This document shows, piece by piece, positions 23,808 to 38,100 of a stretch of DNA of 47,821 nucleotides (its first letter is position 1; every line of letters starts with the position of its first letter). The DNA comes from Lingula anatina (taxonomy: Eukaryota; Brachiopoda; Lingulata; Lingulida; Lingulidae), in contig NW_019774114.1 in assembly GCF_001039355.2 (NCBI RefSeq), positions 68,221 through 116,041 on the forward strand, read 5' to 3'. Both the position numbers and the translations under genes were made by a program. The notes below the pieces were generated by a model. It was not told the origin of the DNA and made no database searches. It saw nothing but the letters and a program-made list of their open reading frames with translations.

Positions 23808-24328
23808 GTAATATAAAATTTTCTCAGTTTTATTTTAATGTAGTACGTGGCCTTACGTTATATGAAGTTTTAGTAAGGCGAACTTTCGTTTTCCATGTTT
23901 CGTGATAAAATTATTTCAAGTTAAAAACAACCATAACAACTATTGCATCTTTGTAAAAAAATACATTATTGTTTACCTTAAAACTTGAAATTAATTTGTA
24001 AAGAATAGCATACCTGTACATACAGGATCCACGCGTTAATTTTCTTTTCTTTTTGAATTTTTTTAAATTATGCTACTGACACTTGATTTACATTTGGTAC
24101 ATTGTAAATAAGAAAAAAAATATGTGACATATCTGAGTATGGATATACCGTCTGAAATCTGAGTTTAACTTATCTAATTTAGATTTTTTTTCTTCTTTTG
24201 ATGACTAATTCATCTTTGGCATTTTTAAGGCCTCATTAGAAAAGAGGCTCAAAGTCCCCATCTTGATATTGTACAGGTATATAAATTCACTGGCATTTGA
24301 AGATTGTTGTCTCTAAGGGGCCGTAGCA

Positions 24329-24446
24329 ATAGTCCGAAGGTTCATTGGTCCGAATATTCACTATAGAACCTTCGGACCAATGAACCCTTGATTAAAAAAT
24401 CGATGAAAATGTTACCACTTTTCGGACCAATGAACCTTCGGACTAT
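24329..24446. mobile_element. 118-bp palindromic element
   Basis: The ends are perfect 26-bp inverted repeats: atagtccgaaggttcattgg onward at 24329-24354, and its complement at 24421-24446. A further copy of the same motif (gaaccttcggaccaatgaac) occurs internally at 24366, so the unit is present three times. There is no coding capacity. It lies upstream of exon 25525, probably within the first intron of the TRANK1-like gene. It looks like a small foldback or MITE-type element. Confidence 0.75.
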
Positions 24447-25524
24447 CAAGACACCCCCGTCTCCAAGATTTTATCCACAGTCTGCCACACTTAAGCTTTT
24501 GGTCCTACATGTACATGTACTGATCGAGTATGCCTGCAGCCAGTAAAATTTTGTTAGGACCAGTTAATTTTTCAGAATGCGTGAATTTATCGGTCTGACA
24601 TGGCCATTAGGTTTTCTCTTTATATAAGGTTTCAAAGGAGCTTTCAGTTTTAGTTAATTTTATTTTCTGAAATGTAACTGTAACTGTTAGATATGATGAT
24701 TCTATATAAAAAGATGAAAAATCAGGGGCTTGTTATGTTGAGTATTAATGCAAGGAAAATGTCCAGTCTTTCTGAAATATTTATTTAGACCAGTGAATTC
24801 TGATTTGGACCAGTAGATTCTAGGAAACTATAGTATATTCATCTGAATACAAAAGTTTTTGTCACAGGCTGTATCAAGAAAAGTAATATGCATTTGAAAT
24901 AGGCGTATTGACATAATTTTCTTGAGTAAAAATAAGAAAATACATTTTCTTTTTTTTTTATTTATCAATGGACCTTAATTTAAAGTCTATAAGACAATTG
25001 TAACAAGTAATTGGTATTATTACAGCTAGAGTTAAATATATACCGTGAAACATTGTTCTCCCTGGTGTGCATCTCTCCTTGACTTTACAAACTACTTAAT
25101 ATACATGTAATCATACAGTTAAACTAGTTAACAGTAAGTACCTGATATCATATCTTTATCAATACTTAAATACTTGACATACTTATAATGGTGAATTGAG
25201 TAAACTTTGATCATTGTTTATTAACAGAGAAATATGTAAATTTTTGCAACTTTTGCACATTTGTTTAATATTGCTGCCCTTTTATCTGTCCTTTCCACTG
25301 TTTAAGATTTAAATATAAGATTACAATTTTTATTGGGATCTTCTCACTTGTGAGCAGTAAGAAGAACTATGCCAGTTGTATCTAGTTCAAATAAAGTAGA
25401 TTTTAACATTTAACAAATGACAAAAAGAAGGCTCGATTTCAATGATACAACACTTTGATGGCTTTGTGTGAAAAGTGCATTGCTTAGTTCTTTATTTTTG
25501 TATGATATATATGCATAATTTCAG

Positions 25525-26188
25525 GCTTTTCCTTTAGCTGGAAAGATGTGAAAGAAATTGGCAACCAAGCCTTGAACGCTGGTGACTATAAACAAGCCAC
25601 GGAACACTATAACAATGCCATTTTTCTGGCAGAGAGTTGGGGTGCAGGTTTGAGAGAAATTTCAGCATTGTATAGCAACAGGTCCTTCTCCCTTTCAAAG
25701 CTGGGACACATCCAACAAGCTCTTCAGGATGCTTTCCGCTGTATTGACTTAAATCGGAAGTGGTGTAAGGTAAATTTCCCCATATGTAAGTACTTTTTTG
25801 GAAACATGAAGCATAACATTTTCATTTGTGGATAAGGAAAATTATTTATGTTGACTGATGAGCTTCTTTGTTGTGACCCTTAAGTTGATTTAAATCAGAT
25901 TGAAAATGTGTTTTAAAGATCCCCAACAAATATAATATAGGATTGAACAGTGGTAAATGATTGCTATATTTCAATGTCATTTGTATGTATTTAATATATT
26001 TACACTACAAATATTTATGAAGGGATACTGGCGAGCAGGACAAGCTTTGAAACTTTTGAAAAGGTCCCAGGAAGCTCTTCAGGCCTTCAGTGATGGCTGT
26101 GCACTGGTGAATGAAGATGATGGCAAAAACTTTCATACTAAAGTTGACTTCATTGTGGAAATAGTATCCTTGTCTCATGAAATTGGAA
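25525..26188 (+). other. N-terminal TPR region (exons 25525 and 26023)
   Basis: The two exons encode TPR helices: KEIGNQALNAGDYKQATEHY, ALYSNRSFSLSKLGHIQQAL, DAFRCIDLNRKWCK, then GYWRAGQALKLLKRSQEAL. This is the usual Hsp90/Hsp70-cochaperone-like or scaffold TPR pattern with conserved G, Y, A and N positions. It should act as a protein-binding module. Confidence 0.85.
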
Positions 26189-29100
26189 GTAAGTAGAAAA
26201 TTAATACCTTACCAAATCACTGCTCAATGTTGTACTAAATGTGCAAACTAATTTAATATATCATGTTTGCATCAAATTTGTATTGTGAAATTAATGTGCA
26301 TGCCTTACAAAAATTATTAAATGTGATGATAAAGTCATAATTAAACCACTGGTTTTACCAAATAGTTTTGCTCAAAGCAAATTTTGATTTTTTAAACATT
26401 ATTTTTTTGCAATTATGGTATTTTACATGTAAGCCAGATACTATGATCTCCTCATGCAAAAGAAAAAGAAGACTTAGATCCTGTTCCCATACTTAGATCA
26501 ATCTAGCAGGATCGATCTGTCTTCAAGGGTTTTTTTTTTTCGCTAAACTGGATTCAGCTTCAGTAACTCTGATGTCTGGGATGCCAACTGTTAGGGGGTG
26601 AATAACCATCGTTTTGCAGCTTCAGTAGGTGTGCCAGACATATAAGCCACTAAGCTGAAAGCAATTTAGCAAGAATCCCCTCCGAGATGGGTTGATCCTG
26701 GTAGATCGATGTTGGTGTGGGAACAGGGTCTTATATTATAAATACAATATAATACATTGTTTTACTAGAAATTTATCATTCAAATTTCAAATGACTTTAG
26801 AAATATTATGAAAATAATCTACTGGTAATGCATTGAAAATTTAAAGATTTTGTTCATGATTTAATTCAGGCTGGATATACCTTGCAACACATGTTAGAGC
26901 TCGTGATAATGTGTGGTCGCAGGTGCTGTTACGTATGGCAAAAGAGAAAAAATGGGAAACACTCTTAATCCTGCTAATGGGAACTGGAGTCTTCAGAAAG
27001 GAATCTGTCATGTTTAATTACCAAGGAAAGTTCCCCAAAATAAGCACTCAAAAGATCTGTCTTACCAACTTAATCAAGGTTTGTATGGTTTGATAATGAT
27101 ACAATTATTGATTTTATTTATACCCATTTGCTTTTTATGAACAGACACAGATGTGTCTGTACATATAGCTGTCACCTGCATCTACATGTATCATTGCCAT
27201 TGCTGCCGCTGCCGTGCACTTTCACCGATAACACAATAAGTGGAAAAACATTTTACCTTTTGGCGTGAAACTTACAGAACTGTTGAATATTCATAAAACC
27301 CAGGTCAAGTTAGAAAATCAGCATGATCAGGCCATTTTTATGGAAGTTATGCTGTTTTTTTTTTTCACTTTTTCAGCATATATACAACACTGATAACACT
27401 ATAAGTGAAAAAACATTTTACCTTTTGGATTGAAACTTACAGAAATGATGAATATTCATAATATGCAAGACAAGTTCTAAAATCGGCATTATCAGGATAT
27501 TTTTAGAAAAGTTATGCTGTTTTTTCACTTTTCAGCATATATGCAACACTGATAACACGATAAGTGGAAAACCATTTTACCTTTTGGCTTGAAACTTACA
27601 GAACTGATGAATATTCATAATACGCACGCATGATTGCGCCATTTTTATAAAAGTTATGCTGTTTTTTTCACTTTTCTGCCTTTTTGCCACACTGATAACA
27701 CATTTCAAGGAAAAGTGATGGGCCAATTGTCTTGAAACTCACAGGAGTGATCAATCTTACTGAAATACAGATCAAGTTCTAAAATAAGCTTGATAGGTTA
27801 AGTTTTGGTGAAGTTATGCTTTTTTTTGTATAAAAGTGTTTTTTTCCTCGGATTTAATTCTTGGGCATGTAAATTTCATTTTTGAACTAATTAGATATGT
27901 AAAAGTGTTCTTTTGACATTTTCTGCATCTAACAATATTGATAGTTGATTATATAAAAATGATGGTAAACCTGTTATTGTGTATTGTGTAATAAAGTGTC
28001 AAAAATGGAAATAAACTCATATCATTGCAGTTTGTCAGATTCAGTTATTCACTATGTTCAGAATCTCTGAATGGAGCAAATTGCACATTTAAAATTGTTC
28101 TATTGATATATTTCCTATGTCAACAATTTCCTTAGTAGATCATTTAAAAATGAAAGTACATTGATTATTATTTTGTTTTATGTAAAGAGGGTGTTGAAAA
28201 TGGAAATAAACTTATTTCATCACAGTTATCTCTTGTTTACATTTTTCGCATTTTCAGTGTGACTCTGAACTTCCATGGGCTTGAAGACTTTTGCTAGTCA
28301 CATTTTCTGAATATCCCTGATACTTTTATTTTATTTTTTAAAAATTGATGGTCATTATGCTGTTATTGTTAAGCATTATGTAATATTGCATAAAAAATGA
28401 AGAAAATCCTTTTTTGGGCAGTGCTCCCATAGTGACCATTAGGAGAAAACCATGTCACTTACTCTTCTCAAATTTACAGAAAGATAACAGGACTAAAATA
28501 CAGCTTCATTTGAAAAACCTGTCTTATTGGTTAACTTTTCTTGAAATATAGTTTTTTTGTTAAAGTTAAAATGTGAATTATTATTATATGCTTTTTTGTC
28601 TGTACATTAAACAGCTTTGATGCCTTGTTTTTCATTTCATATTATTCAAACTTTTCAATTACTTTCTTTTGCAACTGTAAAAACTTAAATTTTCACACTG
28701 TGTTGAATTATGTTTACAGTACTGTGCATCTCAAGCAGACCCTCGTTTTGTGCATCTTGCAATCAATCTTCTGCAACATGGATCCAAGGAAACAGATATA
28801 ACATTAGAGACAGGAGACACTCCATTTCATGCAGCTCTTAGAATTGCAGTGAGAACCTGTAAGTTCTACTAATTATTATAGGAGTTTGATTAACCTGTTA
28901 CCTGCTCTGTAAGAGTATGTGATGAATATGTACCCTTTAAAGGAATTAGTTTTATCTGTTTAGTTAAAGTATGAATATCTGGTAATGTTTATGTACCATT
29001 AAAGGTTGTTTCTACCACTAAATTGTTTACTTAACATGGACATGATTTAAATGGATAGATTTTCAGTTAATTTACATGTATTGATTAATTTAGAACAAGT

Positions 29101-32100
29101 AAAAAAGTATTGGTGATATTTCTTATCAGTGGGGCAATTCTTCAAAAATATTTTTACTAGTAAATAAATATCCAGATTTTTTTCTAGCAAATACAGACCT
29201 TTTGTGGCATTTGGTAAATTCTAACCCAGACAGGGTTAAGGCAGTACAAGATGCCCGTGGGGATACTCTCCTGCACAAAATGGCCAAAGCACTGGCAAGG
29301 GAACAATCAATTTTCTTTGGGGAAGTCACATTTGAACTCATGGAAAAAGTTAGTATCACTTTTATATGTTTTGAAATAATGCCAACTATTAAGACAGTTG
29401 TATTATTATCAAGGCAGAGAGCTAAGAAAGTATGAAGGACTGGACGTGAAGGAGTACGTGGCTTTGTTCCTGTATTTTTATTTAATTGTTGATTTTAACC
29501 CATGAACATTTGCAGTGATTAACCATTTTCTAAAAAGACTATATATATTTGTTTAAGACAGTTAGGTGAGCTTGTTAGTCTCATGGGCAAAAATTGTTAC
29601 AGGTACCAAAGAAATTTAATGTGGAATGCAAATACTAAAACTAGACATGGTCGGTACAAGTACCAATAACCATTCCACAGAACTGGTGCTGGTGCAATAG
29701 AAAAATACGTTTTTGAAAATAGTATTCAAAGAATTTGAAATAATAAAATCCAATTATTATAGAGCAGTACTTTGAAAAAACCTATGATAAAAAAAACTGA
29801 TTCAGAAGGAAATTTTAAACTGAGAGAAAAAAGTTCTTTTTCTATCATCTGACACATTCATTTCCAATGTGAATATACAAATAACTTCTAAAAACTACTG
29901 TTTGATTGACTTTTTTTTATGAAATTCCAGATAGATTCCAGCATTAGAAATAAAGAGGGAAAGCTTGCCATAGACTACATACCAAAGGGGAGTGCATTGT
30001 ATGGTGAGCTAGACAGGAGGATGAAGCAGAGCACATCAAAAGGTAAGAGAACTGAAAATAAGAAATATATATGAAAGTTTGATGAAACTTGTAAACACTT
30101 CTATATAGATTTATATACAACTTCATGTTGAAAAGTGAAGTAGTACTTGTTTTTATACAGGAAGAAAAGGGGAACAATGGGGTAGACCTGCAACTGATAC
30201 CATCAGAAAAACTGAGCTGAAACCTTCACCTCAACCCCCTCAACCCTACTTTGGTCAAACTGATTTTAAGGGTGCTAGGCCCAAGGACGCACAGGCAGTT
30301 CACAAGGTTGATGGAGGTGGAGATGGTGAGTGATTTAATGTTTTGATATTGATTAAGGCTGGGAAAGATAATAAACTGAAAAAAAAGCAAATGACAGGAG
30401 AGCTCAGAACAAATTTTTAAGAGATTGTAAGGAAAGACCAACAAATCTCTAATCTTTTAGACGGTTAGAAAAAATATACTTTTTTTATTATTGAACTCCA
30501 TTAGGAATTTTTGTCATCATTTTTTTCAAGCCATGAAAAGTGAATGATATTTTTCCACAGGAAAAAAGAGTCAACAGTATGGTAAACCTGCATCTGGTGG
30601 CAAGAAAAAAGTGAAGCAAAAGCCAGGTGTACAACAATCATTTGGTCCTGAATCCCCCAGGGGACAACTTGACTCATATTCCAAGGGTGCCAGGCCTAAG
30701 GATATACATGTTGTACACAAAGTTGATGAAGGTGGGGATGGTAAGTAATGTTTTAGTATATAAATGCATAAACCATATTTCATACTGTGTATGTTCTCTA
30801 GGGAAAAGTGGTTATGATGTATTATGTGCCTTGAAGTGAAGAGTATATATGTGTCAGACTGAAGAGTAGGCAAATTTAGAAAATGACTAACTGGCACTGA
30901 ACCACATTCTTAAAAGAATTGGTTGCAGAAGAACATCATTATGTTTGAATTTTAAATTCCAAAACAGCAAGATACCCTCAAGAACCTGTAACAATGTGAC
31001 ACCAAGATGGCGCGAAGCCATCAAGCGTCTTTATTACGTAAAGCAAATGGGTAATACATATTACAACATTATGATACATCTTCCTTTTTTTAACAAAATA
31101 TTCTTAATAAACTATCTTATGTTTCAAGATACATTGTTCGCTTATTTTACCATAAACACGATCAGAATAAATACAAACATTCTTAACATTCTTCCCCACT
31201 TCTGGTACCATGTAACAGTGTGACACCAAGATGGCGTGTACATGTAGTTATCAAGCGTTTTTAATTACGTAATGCAAATGGGAAATACATATAACAACAT
31301 TATGATACAACGCCTTTTATCTTGAATACAGAATATGGCACATATATATGATTGGTCTGTTTAAACTGATCTCCATGAAAAAAAAAACTGTTTAGAAGCT
31401 GCCGACTGTATTCGTATTAAATTCTCCGTGTAGGAAATAATGAGCAGCCAGTAGACCTGTTCCAAAGGGGAAAAGAGTGCCTTGCCCAGTTGGAGTTTGA
31501 GAAAGCACTTGGATCACTCTGCAAGTTCTTGGAGGAAAACAGCAGTGCCTCAAAACTGAATGCTAAGGCATCAGAGGCATTAGATATTGTTGTAGACAAA
31601 ATTGTTCCTACTTTTAAAGGTAAGTGGGCCCAGGAGAGATTTTATGCATTTTGCAATATTTTGTTGGGATTAATTATTTTAAGTCAAATATATAGTAACT
31701 AAGTTAAATGCAAATTATGAACAATAATCTGTAATTATTATAATTTTTCTTTTGCTCTCATCTGCTGTGATTGGTGTGGCCCATTATATTTTGATTGTGA
31801 AAACTAATTGTCTAAATTGGTGGTCGAATTCTATTGCATGTCAAATGGCTTTATTTATTTTTTTAGAGATCCCCTCTAGAATCTCCTGCAAGTTACCTGA
31901 GAAGATATGGACACAGGTCATTAAAAAGCTGGCCAGGAGTGGAAGATGGCAAACAGTTCAGAAGTTGCTGCTTGGAGGGGGCAATGGTCATGAGAAAGGT
32001 CAAGGTGGTCTTGCAGACAACTGCAGCACTGCAGGAATCTCCATTGTGCATTTCCTCAGCAGCCATGATGAAAGAGATGTTAGTGTGCACAAATATGATC

Positions 32101-35100
32101 TGGTAACTGCTCTCCTCAAGGTAGGTTACATTGGACTGTATTCAGATCAAAACCTCACACAAAATCCTTGTTAACTGTACATTATAGTAGAAAAGCATGC
32201 ACTTTCCCATGCAAGCATGGAAGTGGCAGAGTTTAAGATTATAATATCATGAGCCTTTTTTCTATGGAGCCATGTCTGAAAGGTAAATACTTTTCTGCAT
32301 CATTTTTGGATCATTGCTTGTGAGCACCAGTTATATTGGTACAGTAGCATTATCAACCAATGAAATATTTCAGAATTTGTCAGAAAATTACATGTGATAT
32401 TTGCTATCATTTATGGAACTAAATCAACATGCATGTTTGAGCATGGATTTGTTTTATCAACACCTGGTACATATATTCTGAAAGGTACATGAATCAGTCA
32501 CCTTTTTAATTTTTTTAATTCTCTACATTTGTATGCTAATTTTTTTTTTTTTTTAATTTTTTTAATTTTTTTTTTTTTAATTTTTTTGTTTATTGCATGC
32601 AGCCTTACGTAACATTTTATGGAGGCAATTTTCAAGCCCGAATTTGCTTTATTTATAATTTGAACTTATGTAAAAGAAATTGAAACGCAACACCAATAGA
32701 CCTCAACAAAACTATGCAAAAAGAAATGACCATATATGTAGTACAAAAGTAATGTTTTAAACTGACATGGTGATTTTTAAGGCCCACCATTGTCCTTCAT
32801 CTTTTTCTGAACCCCATGGCTATATCAGGAGGGTTTCAATTAGAGTCTGCATGTGTTTCAGTATTGCTATATCACTCAGTTTGTATGATACAGCTGCCTG
32901 TGTACCCTTGGATTACATGTACCCCCGTATCTCTGCATTTGTTTATTGATGTTGCTATGCATTTCTTGAATGTTTGTTTAAAATTTTGATTTTGAGTAAT
33001 AAAATTCTTTCTTTTTTGTTCTGTATCCGTATGTGTAGCATGTTGACATCATGTTGTTTGAGATTTTGCTTTTTATGGCCAGCCAAATGGCCTTCCAAAC
33101 AGACAGATTTTATGAAAAATTACAGATGTTTCTTTTTTTATGTTTCAATTTTCATTATCCTTAAAGCATGGGTGTTCACCAGATGGTGTTGGTAGTGATA
33201 AAATAAAACCATTAAGCCATAGCCTTCAGAGTGAGGACATGAAAATGGTGATGCTGCTGCTCAGGGAAGGAGCAAACCCCACCTCCCTCTCTCTCTCCAG
33301 CAATGACACACCCCTGCATGTAGCTCTCTCCATTGGAATGAAAGCTAAAGGTACAAGTTTATTTGTTTGTTCTAGTTGTCAGCAATTGTGCTTTACAGCC
33401 TTGTTGTTTGGTTTAGGTGTTTATATTTCTTCTTTGGGTTAACATATTGTTTACTGACATGCAAGACAATGCTACCATATTACAGCTGCCTCAAAATAAT
33501 TATTTATAGAATGTCTAGGGTTGTAACTAAAACCAATTTAAAACCCAGTTGAAACTGCATGGTTAAGCTTTTAATAGTTCTATTTTACAATGTTCACAAG
33601 CATGCCAGATTAGTTAAACGACATGCTTTGTTTCATTTCCCCAGCATGTTGACAACCTGTATATAAACATAAACTGGACCTTCGCTGTGGGTAAAGTACA
33701 CATGGCAAAAAAAAAGTACACATTATCATTTTAGGTGATTTCTCCTTGCTGGAACAGTTGTTTAAACTTTACTCAACATGTCCAGAGAAGTATCCAATGC
33801 TAGAGCCTTCCTCTGTAGATGGCACTGGAAACACCTTGTTCCATGTGATAGCAAAGGGCACCTGCTCTCCCCATGCTGTGAATGCTGCCAGGATTCTGCT
33901 TCAAAACAAGGTCAACCCACTGGTGAGAAACAGGGATGGTTTAACAGCAATGCAGATGTTGAAGAAGGGAAATGACCGAAGGATGCAGTATATGAAACAG
34001 GCAAAACAATTCTATCCAGATTTTTCTCCTCCCACACCAAGAAAAAAGAAAGGCAAGCAGAAGGAAAATGAGAAATCAGCTGTTCTCCCTGCTGATGATG
34101 AAGTTACTGCTAATGAAGCACTGGATACAGCTCAAAAAGATATAACATGCGGACAGGATACAGCTCAGACAGACATAACACCTCATTTGTTGAAGAAAGA
34201 GGGCACAACTAGCATTGTTCCAAAGATGAATAAAGAAGACACAAGGAAGAGAATATCTTCTCTCATTTCAGACTTGCCACAAATGGAACCCAAAAGATGG
34301 AAAGATGATTCTGCAAGTATGCTTTTGTCCAGTGCAGCCTCTGTTAAAGATGGACAAGCAAAAGTTGAACAAGGTGTTTACAATGAAAACTCTGGTGTAG
34401 GAAAAACAGCAGTAATTGAAGAAGATGAAATCCAAAATGACCTTGAGACTGATCTACAGGAAAATAAATTCGAAGAAGAACCTCAAGATGTTGACCCAAG
34501 CCTATTTGATGACTTGGTATGGGAGGTAGAATGCACAGCCAATCTGTGGAAACTACTGCGGGAGAAAAAGTTGGAAATCAAAATGAAAAGAAGAATCATA
34601 GAGAAAATCCAATTCCTTGGCAATGGCCACTGGAGACAAGATCTCTGCAAGAGACTGGAGGGGGCTGCCAAAAATGCTGGAATGAAGTTGTATGAGGCCA
34701 AGCTGACCAAAGGGGCTCGTATTCTCTGGGAACTGGCCATTGCTTTCTCTCCACGTTGCAGTGAGAGTGCTGAGCAGAGACTTGGCATGGAATCTATCAA
34801 AGAAGGGGTGGTTGGAGGGAGAATCTACTCTGAAGTCATCCGAGTGTGGGATGTTGTCTTTGATCACGATAATGTCTCCAGGAAAATTGACAGCATTGTA
34901 ACATCTTTCAACAGAGGACAGGAATGTATTATTCAGAAGAAACTCAAAGGCATGGAACGCAAGGACTTCCCTTCACACAAGTTCACTGATCAGAGAATAC
35001 CTATGTATTTCCACGAGGTGGACACAGAGGAGAAGGAGCCACCTAACCCTCTGCCACATATGCCTAAACCAGAATCTTCGACCAAATTCTTTCCACCAGC

Positions 35101-38100
35101 AAGTGCCAATGAGACAGAGTACCACATCATGAAATTCTATTCATTCACGTCGGCTCTGGTCAACAATGTTCTTCTCAACCAAGACACCAAAGTAGACTTT
35201 CCTTTCAGGGTAACAGAATTAGAGCATGCCATTATCAACTTGAACNACAGCTGCCTCAAAATAATTATTTATAGAATGTCTAGAGTTGTAACTAAAACCA
35301 ATTTAAAACCCAGTTGAAATTGCATGGTTAAGCTTTTAATAGTTCTATTTTACAATGTTCACAAGCATGCCAGATTAGTTAAACGACATGCTTTGTTTCA
35401 TTTCCCCAGCATGTTGACAACCTGTATATAAACATAAACTGGACCTTCGCTGTGGGTAAAAGTACACATGGCAAAAAAAAAGTACACATTATCATTTTAG
35501 GTGATTTCTCCTTGCTGGAACAGTTGTTTAAACTTTACTCAACATGTCCAGAGAAGTATCCAATGCTAGAGCCTTCCTCTGTAGATGGCACTGGAAACAC
35601 CTTGTTCCATGTGATAGCAAAGGGCACCTGCTCTCCCCATGCTGTGAATGCTGCCAGGATTCTGCTTCAAAACAAGGTCAACCCACTGGTGAGAAACAGG
35701 GATGGTTTAACAGCAATGCAGATGTTGAAGAAGGGAAATGACCGAAGGATGCAGTATATGAAACAGGCAAAACAATTCTATCCAGATTTTTCTCCTCCCA
35801 CACCAAGAAAAAAGAAAGGCAAGCAGAAGGAAAATGAGAAATCAGCTGTTCTCCCTGCTGATGATGAAGTTACTGCTAATGAAGCACTGGATACAGCTCA
35901 GAAAGATATAACATGCGGACAGGATACAGCTCAGACAGACATAACACCTCATTTGTTGAAGAAAGAGGGCACAACTAGCATTGTTCCAAAGATGAATAAA
36001 GAAGACACAAGGAAGAGAATATCTTCTCTCATTTCAGACTTGCCACAAATGGAACCCAAAAGATGGAAAGATGATTCTGCAAGTATGCTTTTGTCCAGTG
36101 CAGCCTCTGTTAAAGATGGACAAGCAAAAGTTGAACAAGGTGTTTACAATGAAAACTCTGGTGTAGGAAAAACAGCAGTAATTGAAGAAGATGAAATCCA
36201 AAATGACCTTGAGACTGATCTACAGGAAAATAAATTCGAAGAAGAACCTCAAGATGTTGACCCAAGCCTATTTGATGACTTGGTATGGGAGGTAGAATGC
36301 ACAGCCAATCTGTGGAAACTACTGCGGGAGAAAAAGTTGGAAATCAAAATGAAAAGAAGAATCATAGAGAAAATCCAATTCCTTGGCAATGGCCACTGGA
36401 GACAAGATCTCTGCAAGAGACTGGAGGGGGCTGCCAAAAATGCTGGAATGAAGTTGTATGAGGCCAAGCTGACCAAAGGGGCTCGTATTCTCTGGGAACT
36501 GGCCATTGCTTTCTCTCCACGTTGCAGTGAGAGCGCTGAGCAGAGACTTGGCATGGAATCTATCAAAGAAGGGGTGGTTGGAGGGAGAATCTACTCTGAA
36601 GTCATCCGAGTGTGGGATGTTGTCTTTGATCACGATAATGTCTCCAGGAAAATTGACAGCATTGTAACATCTTTCAACAGAGGACAGGAATGTATTATTC
36701 AGAAGAAACTCAAAGGCATGGAACGCAAGGACTTCCCTTCACACAAGTTCACTGATCAGAGAATACCTATGTATTTCCACGAGGTGGACACAGAGGAGAA
36801 GGAGCCACCTAACCCTCTGCCACATATGCCTAAACCAGAATCTTCGACCAAATTCTTTCCACCAGCAAGTGCCAATGAGACAGAGTACCACATCATGAAA
36901 TTCTATTCATTCACGTCGGCTCTGGTCAACAATGTTCTTCTCAACCAAGACACCAAAGTAGACTTTCCTTTCAGGGTAACAGAATTAGAGCATGCCATTA
37001 TCAACTTGAACCCAAAACCACCACAATCAATCCTTCTACTAGGCAGGAGTGGGACAGGTTAGTCTTTTTGTTATTTTACTCATTCATTCAATTGTATTAT
37101 GTATAACAAAAATATATGAATGCCTCTGGTTTTATGCATTTCATTTTTGAACAGTATTTAATTTCTAGGCTTTCTAATCTAGATGGTCATGTGACCTTTC
37201 TGTCAACACCCTATGTATTTTCACAAGAAGATATTCAGTTTTAAAGATAGATTGTATCACTTTCCTTTGGTTTAGGGAAAACCACCTGCTGCTTGTATCG
37301 CCTATGGACCTTCTTCTCACGTTACTGGGAGCAAGCCGCCAGGGCTGGAGAGCCCTTGATTCCCCGTAGTGTCACCTTTGTGCACCAGGACGTAAAGGCA
37401 GATAAGGCTAATAACAAAGGTATTTATGTGTCATATTATACCCTCCAAAAATATCAACGTAATGTTATCATACAAATACAGTAGTTTTGCTATTTAATGG
37501 GAGGATATTGTTTCTCTTGATATATATTTATTCAATAAAATCAGGTCATGTGCATGATGAATTATTTTAAGTAATTTTTTTTACATGCATTTTTGTTTTG
37601 ATTTTTAAAATGTTTTTTATAGATACATCAGAAATGTCTGATTTTGGTGATGATGGCGATGATGATGATGATGATGATGATGATGTATCAGCTGATGAAT
37701 CAGAAAAGTTGGATGTAGCCAGCAAAGGTGCCACATGTAACACAGAAGACTGCCAACAAGAACCTGGCAACACTCAGGAAGCCCCGATCATGGAACATCT
37801 GCATCAAGTGTTTGTTACTAAAAATGCTGTGCTTTGCAGTGAAGTGAAGAGAAATTTCAGGGAGTTGAGTCATGCATGGGAACCTGCCAATGCTCATGTT
37901 GAAGTGGAAGACCTTCCTTTGCCAAATTGTCTACAGGAAGCCCACCCTGCTCAGTTCCCACTGTTTATCACAGCCAAACAGTGGCTGATGCTTCTTGATG
38001 GATCCTTGCTGAATTCATTTTTTCCACGCAACCAAGATGGCAGCCTGAAGCGGCATATTCAGGGCTGGGGAGAAAAAGAAGCAAGTGTGACCTATATCCC

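Noticed and set aside
27217-27830. CRISPR-like array
   Set aside because: The units are adjacent ~150-bp tandem repeats without spacers, in a eukaryotic intron.
33735-35317. A second genuine ankyrin exon from the first copy
   Set aside because: It is cut at an N, lacks a donor, and is nearly identical to the following copy, so an assembly artefact is more likely.
34483-36633. Minus-strand frames of ~105 residues, each present twice
   Set aside because: They are antisense to exon 12 and are duplicated only because the exon is.
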